Source of the DNA: Sporisorium sorghi
Taxonomy: Eukaryota > Basidiomycota > Ustilaginomycetes > Ustilaginales > Ustilaginaceae
Direction of reading: 5' to 3'
Length of the DNA: 13,801 bases
NCBI GenBank assembly: GCA_023212695.1
Contig: JALCCG010000341.1
Location: forward strand, 1 to 13,801
The notes under the pieces were generated by a model, which had not been told where the DNA came from, did no database searches, and saw only the letters and a list, made by a program, of their open reading frames with translations. Shown one piece after another: positions 8,745-13,801 of this stretch. Each line of letters begins with the position of its first letter. Within the stretch, counting starts at the first letter, position 1. The translations under genes were made by a program, and so were the position numbers.

Positions 8745-8784
8745 AGAAAGGGAGAGAGAAAAGAGAAAGAGAGAAAGAGAGAAG
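8745..8784. repeat. Forty-base homopurine tract
   Basis: All 40 bases are A or G, mostly GA and GAAA units. It lies about 65 bases upstream of the ATG-free leader of the lipid-transfer gene and could act as a nucleosome-poor or GAGA-like promoter element; that role is inference. Confidence 0.8.
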
Positions 8785-8849
8785 TGTTCAGACAGTTGCG
8801 AGCGTATGATGCAAGCCAGTGCCTGAGCAAAGGAGAGTTCAGTCACATG

Positions 8850-9430
8850 TGGTGAGGTGGACCATCTCTCCGTATCTTGACCAGCTCCGGAGGTCGACTT
8901 CCACCCTCGCTTTCCCGTCTTGCTTTGCATCGTCCACCATCTCGCATCTGTACTTGCCTTGCTTGCTTCGTCCACGGAATTCGTCCTCCCGACACTGCGA
9001 CCTTTGCTATCATATCCCATTACGCATCCCTCCTTGCCCCTCGGTCCACGCGCCAACTAGCCACGCAGCACACTCTTGTGTGTGACAACCTCGCTCGCTT
9101 GCTAACTTGCCACGCAACAAGGTCGATCATCGTCCCTCGTTGGCGCAGTCGTCCTGCACACAACGCAACAAAGGGCCTCGACCGCGTTTATCCTCGCTTT
9201 CATATCCCCGTCCTCACACAATCCACGCGCAAGTCTTTTCTTGTTGGGTTCTGTCAACCGCCGCCCGTTGCCATCCGAGAGATCACGAGGTCCTTCTGAC
9301 TTGTCTAGCGACTTTGACCCTGCGCCTGCCCTCGTGTCGTCATCCGATCTTCACTCTGACGCAGCTCGTCCTGCTTTGCCCTTAATAACTTAGCCCCACA
9401 TCTTTAGTCTTGTTTGTCAGGACCCTCACC
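8850..9430 (+). promoter_or_regulatory. Pyrimidine-rich, ATG-free promoter/5' leader of the Pdr16-like gene
   Basis: Reading the plus strand, no ATG occurs from 8850 to 9430, the last one before the gene being at 8847. The stretch is C/T-rich throughout. This is what a long scanned 5' untranslated leader would look like. Just before the start codon, a T-rich segment ends TTTGTCAG at 9420 after an AATAAC (9384-9389) branch-like sequence, so a 5'-UTR intron ending there is possible. A matching donor could not be assigned. Confidence 0.5.
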
Positions 9431-11116
9431 ATGTCGTTCGACGCCAACCATCTTAGCAAGACCACTTCGAGGGCATCTAGCACGCGCTCCTCCCTCTTCA
9501 GTCGAGCTTCCGGCTTTGTCAAGGGCCCTTCCTCACGACGCAATCCGCTCACTGCCGCTGCCTCGTCGTCGAGTTCCAACATGCCGTCCAACGCTACCTC
9601 CACCAGCACGCCCATGTCTGAGGGCGTCGCTGAGGCTAGTGGCCCACGCAAATTCGAGCACATCTTCCCCGCCCCCGCACCGAGCGTCAAGCTCGCGCCT
9701 CCTGCGCCGCTCTCCGAGTCGCAGCAGGAAAAGTACGAGCAGATGCTTGCGCACTTCAAGTCGACGCACGAGTATCCTACGAGTCTCAAGCGCAACGCGC
9801 CCAAGGCGCCGCTCGACGAGTGGGAGACGATGCGCAATCTGTCGCGCGAGTCGATGATCCGCTATCTGCGTGCGACCAAGTGGGACGTGGCGTCGGCCAA
9901 GAAGCGACTCGCGGATACGATTGCGTGGAGGCGCGAGTACGGCGTCGACTCGCTCAAAGCCGAAGATCTCGAGCCGGAGGCCATGACGGGCAAAGAGACC
10001 GTGCTGGGTTACGACAACAAGGGCCGACCGCTGCACTACATGCACCCATCGCGCAATACGACCGAAGAGACGCCGAGGCAGATGCAGTACGCCGTGTGGA
10101 TCCTCGAGCGCGCCATCGACCTCATGCCCCCCGGCGTCGAGATGCTCGCGCTGCTCATCAACTTTGGCGGCAAGAAACGCAACCCGACCAGCATCAGCAA
10201 TGCCAAGCTCATGCTCTACATCCTCCAGAACCACTACGTCGAGCGCCTCGGCATCGCGCTCTGCATCAACGTGCCCTGGATCTTCAAGGCCTTCTGGAAC
10301 GCCATCTATCCGTTCATCGATCCGGTGACCAAGGGCAAGTGCAAGTTCGACGAGGCGATCAAGGACGAGGTGCCGAACGGGCAGCTTGCGTCGGACTTTG
10401 GTGGGTTGTTGGATTTCCCGTACGAGCACGACAAGTACTGGCCGCAGCTGGTCGAGTTGACCAAGAGGAGGAGGGAGGAGCAGATGGAGAGGTTCCGTAC
10501 GCTGTGCAACTCGGAGGTGGGCGCGTCGGAGTGGGTGATTCGGGGTGGAGAGGAGCTGGGGCGTTCGACGGCGCCTCATAAGCAGGATAGCGGGTTTTGT
10601 GAGGTCGCAGAGCCTGAAGCCAAGAGCCAGGCGGCAAAGGAGAAGCCGGCTCCGACGTACCAGTCGGCCGCAGCCACGCCGGGCGACGAGCTGGATCGAT
10701 TCTATACGTCGCAGACCGAGCTTCCGCCGCAGCTCGAGAGGGAGCTCGAAAGCGCCGAGAACTCGGACGAGGAGAACGCGACTGCGGTGCACGATGACGA
10801 GCACCACCCCGCTGCTGCTGCTGCCGCTGGAGGCTCCGAGGATGGCGCGTCCAAGTCGTCCAAGGAGCACACGCATGGGCACAAGCACGGCGACGCGAGC
10901 CTGTTCGCGGCCGTGGTGGGCGGCATCTCGTCCGGTTTGGTTGGCGGCAAGGCTGCGTCGGATGCGGCGGAGGAGGCGTCCAAGGCAGCTGATCGCGAGG
11001 GCGAGGCGCACGGTAAGCACGAGAAGCACCATCACCATCTCGAGACGATCAAGGCGGTCTTCCATCGTAGGTCGGATTCGAGGGAGAGGACTTCGCCTGC
11101 CATCTCGGCGAGTTGA
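9431..11116 (+). CDS. Sec14-like phosphatidylinositol transfer protein (CRAL-TRIO), Pdr16/Pdr17 type, with long C-terminal extension
   Basis: Intronless, 561 residues. The start is the ATG at 9431 (CACC before it); the frame extends to 9410 only through a TTG. Residues 1-75 are Ser-rich and basic. Residues about 96-170 are the CRAL-TRIO N-terminal part: a QQEKYEQMLAHF helix, then SRESMIRYLRATKW (138-151) and IAWRREYG (164-171). The lipid-binding CRAL-TRIO domain follows (about 190-345), with VLGYDNKGRPLHY, ERAIDLMPPG, NHYVERLG, YPFIDPVT and FGGLLDFPYEHDKYWP. These blocks match yeast Pdr16/Pdr17, which move phosphatidylinositol and sterol and affect azole tolerance; this role is inferred. Residues about 380-561 are an extension not seen in the yeast proteins: acidic, then HTHGHKHG (480-487), a Gly-rich hydrophobic patch (491-506), and HGKHEKHHHH (528-536). 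It probably acts in the cytosol, on membranes or lipid droplets. Confidence 0.94.
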   Translation: MSFDANHLSKTTSRASSTRSSLFSRASGFVKGPSSRRNPLTAAASSSSSNMPSNATSTSTPMSEGVAEASGPRKFEHIFPAPAPSVKLAPPAPLSESQQEKYEQMLAHFKSTHEYPTSLKRNAPKAPLDEWETMRNLSRESMIRYLRATKWDVASAKKRLADTIAWRREYGVDSLKAEDLEPEAMTGKETVLGYDNKGRPLHYMHPSRNTTEETPRQMQYAVWILERAIDLMPPGVEMLALLINFGGKKRNPTSISNAKLMLYILQNHYVERLGIALCINVPWIFKAFWNAIYPFIDPVTKGKCKFDEAIKDEVPNGQLASDFGGLLDFPYEHDKYWPQLVELTKRRREEQMERFRTLCNSEVGASEWVIRGGEELGRSTAPHKQDSGFCEVAEPEAKSQAAKEKPAPTYQSAAATPGDELDRFYTSQTELPPQLERELESAENSDEENATAVHDDEHHPAAAAAAGGSEDGASKSSKEHTHGHKHGDASLFAAVVGGISSGLVGGKAASDAAEEASKAADREGEAHGKHEKHHHHLETIKAVFHRRSDSRERTSPAISAS

Positions 11117-11692
11117 TGCGCGAAGTGTTCTGCATGGATACAGTATACCACCTCACGACGCCGTCTGCACACCACTTGCTGTTTTCTTTTGTCTTTGTTT
11201 GGAATCTGGATTCGGTTTAATCGGGATGGAGTGGGTGTGGTGTGGGTGAGAGAGTGGACGCTGGTGGCAGAGGGATGGACGGTCGATGTTGGGAAGCCGC
11301 TCAAGGAATGTGTCCGCAGCTTAGGATGGAGGGTAATCGGCGAGGTCGGACAGCAAAGAGGAGCGGGCCGAAGGAGGGTGCGATTGAGATCGACACAACG
11401 CTGCTGGACAGCCGAGGGTGTCCCGTCCGATTGCGAGTGCGTGTGACGAATCGAAGCCTTCAGGACAGTGAGCTTTGAGCAGGGAGCCTGGGTCAGAGAG
11501 GGGAAAGGAAGGGATCGCGAGTCCGTGGGTCAAGGGCCCAGTGTGACAGCTCGGTGAGGGGACCACTCCAACACGGCTTTTGATGGGAATCTCTGCTGGG
11601 CAAGCACAAACGAGGTTGGCTGTATGGATTCAATTGCAATTGTTCCTGCGATTGCTACAAGGTGTACGGAAGTGAAGAATGCTCGTCATCCT
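11117..11692. other. Convergent 3' spacer without a gene
   Basis: This 576-base region separates the stop codons of two convergent genes. It has T-rich sequence after the plus-strand stop (near 11178-11198), G-rich sequence around 11220-11400, and a perfect 12-base palindrome CAATTGCAATTG at 11631-11642. No frame has domain-like content. It presumably contains both 3' untranslated regions. Confidence 0.5.
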
Positions 11693-13330
11693 CTACAGAC
11701 GACCAGGGTGCTGTCCATGCAACCAAGTGTTGAACATAGCCAGCGCAGCCTGCGGCTTGTCATGGGGTACAAAGTGGCCGGCCTCATCGACGATCGCATA
11801 CGTCAACTGGCCGAAGTTCTTAAAGTCACCACCCTTGACCTCGCCACGCTGGCCGACCCACCACGGCTGAAGCGCCTGGCGGTTGTACTCCTCCTTGCCC
11901 GACCACTCGAGCGCCTCGGACCACGCCCTGTTACCCACGTAGTTACAAATAAAATCGCGCTTGCCCAAGTACGTCAGCACGCGCACGCCGTTCTCCAAAA
12001 TCGCGCTGACGGCCCAGGTCGACTCGCGCGCGCCGTCGCCCGTGCTGGCAAAGTTGGCATACACGTCGTCCGAGCACCCGACGAACACGCCGTCGTGCTT
12101 ATCCCCCGGTCCACGCGAGTCGACGCCGAGCGCACGCTTCGTCTCTGGGTCGTTGAGGAACGCGGCGACCCAGTCCTCTTCGTCGTACTTGGCCGGGTGC
12201 TGCCAGTCGTACGGCGAGCGCTTGAGCGTGTCGTACGGCGAGGAGAGGGCGCCTTCGCAGTAGTTGCTCGCAGCCTGGCATGCGAGCGTGTCGTACGTCT
12301 TGCCGTGCGCGTCTTTGCGGTTGCACTTTTCGACGAGGGTCAGGCAGGTCGGGATGCTCTCGTTCATCCTAGCGCACGTGTGTTTGGGCAGGAGCGGCTT
12401 GTCGGCGCCCGAGACGTTGGTGCACGTGTACTGGACGTACGCCGGGAACTGGTGCTGCGGACTCGTGATGCCGTTGCCGATGAGCACACTCTCGAGCGGC
12501 AGCGGCCTGAGGTCGATCTCCGGGTGCTTGGCGATCTTCTTGTTGTCCACCACAATCTGGTTGGCCAGCAAGGGGATATACCTCCCCGCATAGCTCTCTC
12601 CAGCAATGTGGAAGCTCGAGAAGCTATCGCCATCGCCCTTGAAGATCTCCTTACCCATATGCATCGCGAGCAGGTGCAGGAACGCCGAGGCGTCCTTAGC
12701 CGCGGACTCGGCCGAGAACACACGCTTGGGCGGCTTGTCAGCACGCGACTTGTTGGCCCAATCGACGTACGAATAGCCCACGCCCACCGGCTGGTCGAGG
12801 AAGATCATGGTCGCGTTGCTGTTCCACGCCCACGGGTTCTTCTCCGCGCCCGGCTTGCCGCCCCTCGACTCGGGATCGACAGCATTACACGGGCCGAGCT
12901 CCATCAGCAGACCCGTGAACGACGAGCAGCCCGGCCCGCCGTTGAGCCACAGCACGACCGGGTCGGTCTTGGGATCGTTGCGCGACTCGAACGCCCAAAA
13001 GTAGAAGTGCTCGATGGCGCCCTTGCTGCGGCCGTCCTTTTCGTGCTTGGCGACCGAAAAGGCCGAGTCTGCCGAAGACTCACGGTGGTGCTTGCTGAGC
13101 AGGTCAACGTCGACATCGAGATAGCCGGAGTACGACTTGACACTCGGGTCGCAGATGTCGGAAGAAGGCGAAACGACACGCAGGCTGTGCGCGGGCAGAT
13201 TGGGGTGCTCGAGCACGCTTGAGGGCTCGCGTTGCTGCTGCTGGAGCGCAAAGGGAATCTGAGCGGCTCCTGTGAGCGCAGCGAAGATGGTCGCGGCGAT
13301 GACGCCGACGGTGGTGGTGCGGATCCGCAT
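11693..13330 (-). CDS. Carboxypeptidase Y-like serine carboxypeptidase (peptidase family S10)
   Basis: Intronless, 545 residues from the ATG at 13330 (AAC before it); the frame extends to 13510 only from a GTG, so I reject the longer form. Residues 1-23 are a signal peptide. The proenzyme segment before the catalytic core (SYSGYLDVD, 66-74) is short compared with yeast carboxypeptidase Y. The core is complete: WLNGGPGCSS (128-137) for substrate carboxylate and oxyanion binding, GESYAG with nucleophile S246, RDFICN with D459, and EAGHFVPHD with H519. FESRNDP and NATMIFLDQPVGVGYSY are further carboxypeptidase Y signatures. It removes C-terminal residues from peptides at acid pH, in the vacuole or outside the cell; which one is unclear, as no clear vacuolar sorting motif is seen. 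Four sequons (N172, N193, N305, N323) suggest N-glycosylation. The usual GD before the catalytic Asp region is GK here (LGKRD), which leaves D459 in place. Confidence 0.95.
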   Translation of the reverse strand: MRIRTTTVGVIAATIFAALTGAAQIPFALQQQQREPSSVLEHPNLPAHSLRVVSPSSDICDPSVKSYSGYLDVDVDLLSKHHRESSADSAFSVAKHEKDGRSKGAIEHFYFWAFESRNDPKTDPVVLWLNGGPGCSSFTGLLMELGPCNAVDPESRGGKPGAEKNPWAWNSNATMIFLDQPVGVGYSYVDWANKSRADKPPKRVFSAESAAKDASAFLHLLAMHMGKEIFKGDGDSFSSFHIAGESYAGRYIPLLANQIVVDNKKIAKHPEIDLRPLPLESVLIGNGITSPQHQFPAYVQYTCTNVSGADKPLLPKHTCARMNESIPTCLTLVEKCNRKDAHGKTYDTLACQAASNYCEGALSSPYDTLKRSPYDWQHPAKYDEEDWVAAFLNDPETKRALGVDSRGPGDKHDGVFVGCSDDVYANFASTGDGARESTWAVSAILENGVRVLTYLGKRDFICNYVGNRAWSEALEWSGKEEYNRQALQPWWVGQRGEVKGGDFKNFGQLTYAIVDEAGHFVPHDKPQAALAMFNTWLHGQHPGRL

Positions 13331-13635
13331 GTTTGGGGAGAGGGCTTGCTTGATGATGGCAGTCAGTAGAGCAAGGAGGAAGGGCAGGAGCTCACTTTTT
13401 ATCCACTTGAAGGTGCTCAGGAAGTTTGACGTTTGAGTCCCACGGGCCCGAAAAAAAAAAAAAGAAGACCAAGTCTGCTCTGTCTCCGCTATTACCCATG
13501 ACACTGGCACGGAAAGCTACGAGCCGTCCCCACCAGGGGCGGTGTCGCACACTGCCCGTTGCACAGAGCAAGAAAGGTACCGCTCGCCGCCTTGCACTGC
13601 AATGTGGGACAGCTCATGCACGGTGAGCAAACTCG

Positions 13636-13639
<4 letters not shown>
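13331..13639 (-). promoter_or_regulatory. Upstream region of the carboxypeptidase gene
   Basis: On the minus strand a TATA-like GGATAAAAAG lies at 13404-13395, about 65-75 bases before the ATG. A 13-base A run (plus strand, 13451-13463) lies further upstream. No other gene is apparent here. Confidence 0.4.

Positions 13640-13734
<95 letters not shown>
13640..13734. repeat. Very long poly-T tract (60 T, GTA, 32 T)
   Basis: Sixty T at 13640-13699 are followed by GTA and 32 more T at 13703-13734, then a CT-rich end of the window with another T run near 13782-13791. Lengths in such tracts are unreliable in assemblies. No transposon-like sequence is visible next to it. Confidence 0.9.
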
Positions 13735-13801
13735 CTTCTTCTCCCTCTGCCCCTTCGTTCTCCACTCTTTTGGTCCTGTCCTTTTTTTTTTTCGGGAGGG
13801 A

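Larger units (their letters stand above)
5865..8849. other. About 3 kb intergenic region without a convincing gene
   Basis: Between the upstream region of the GPI-protein gene and the leader of the lipid-transfer gene I find no open frame with recognisable domains, sustained coding bias or splice-linked continuation. The largest frames on either strand are low-complexity or Ser/Arg-rich chance translations. The interval holds a CA/GA dinucleotide block (6181-6207), A runs (6730-6764, 8445-8464), T runs (7319-7330, 8491-8501, 8573-8624), an AAAAT array (7541-7562), a purine tract (8745-8784) and a hairpin (8248-8276). It probably contains the distal promoter sequence of both flanking divergent genes and may contain noncoding transcripts, which cannot be judged from sequence alone. 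Confidence 0.55.

Noticed and set aside
9533..11065. Long minus-strand open frame (510 codons) opposite the lipid-transfer gene
   Set aside because: It is antisense to a well-supported CRAL-TRIO gene; the Arg/Leu-rich translation reflects third-position GC bias on the coding strand.
11624..13222. Long plus-strand open frame (532 codons) opposite the carboxypeptidase gene
   Set aside because: It is the antisense shadow of a GC-rich S10 gene whose catalytic motifs are all on the minus strand. Its translation is Arg/Val/Leu-rich with no domain.
13331..13510. N-terminal extension of the carboxypeptidase frame
   Set aside because: It begins with GTG and would bury the signal peptide that starts at the ATG at 13330.
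13517..13765. Minus-strand poly-Lys frame
   Set aside because: It is a translation of the terminal poly-T tract.

Overview
This window looks like a piece of nuclear chromosome from a basidiomycete fungus, most probably a smut or smut-like yeast (Ustilaginomycotina). That assignment is inferred from GC-rich intron-poor genes, short introns (65-97 nt) with GTAAGT/GTGAGT donors and CTGAC/CTAAC branch sites, eukaryotic start contexts (A at -3), a basidiomycete-type serine-rich GPI protein, and many mononucleotide runs in the spacers. I see no bacterial, phage, CRISPR, rRNA or tRNA features. The window begins in a 72-base G run and ends just past 60- and 32-base T runs, as a contig broken at homopolymers would.

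Layout: (1) 257-2020, minus: NUDT19-like Nudix hydrolase with a mitochondrial-like N-terminus and a C-terminal SKL peroxisomal signal. (2) About 500 bp of shared divergent promoter. (3) 2512-4450, plus: five-exon gene for a 543-residue, mostly disordered, probably nuclear protein with a strong SUMO-interacting motif; its 3' end lies in a diverged three-copy tandem repeat (4347-4694) that runs on past the stop. (4) 4929-5748, minus: two-exon gene for a 240-residue secreted, serine-rich, GPI-anchored wall protein with a 9-bp coding minisatellite and a good TATA box. (5) 5865-8849: about 3 kb with no convincing gene, rich in A/T, purine and pyrimidine runs. (6) 8850-9430: a pyrimidine-rich stretch without a single ATG, likely promoter plus long 5' leader. 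(7) 9431-11116, plus: Sec14/CRAL-TRIO phosphatidylinositol transfer protein of the Pdr16/Pdr17 type with a long His-rich C-terminal extension. (8) 11117-11692: convergent 3' spacer. (9) 11693-13330, minus: carboxypeptidase Y-type serine carboxypeptidase (S10) with an intact catalytic triad. (10) 13331-13801: its upstream region and the T runs.

The five genes do not form a pathway or cluster; they are ordinary housekeeping and surface functions (acyl-CoA/CoA turnover, an unknown nuclear factor, cell wall, lipid transfer, vacuolar or secreted proteolysis). The points most worth following are the dual organelle signals on the Nudix enzyme, the tandem repeat engulfing a coding 3' end, the ATG-free leader, and the unusual tail of the Pdr16-like protein. 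I found no convincing new multi-gene system.
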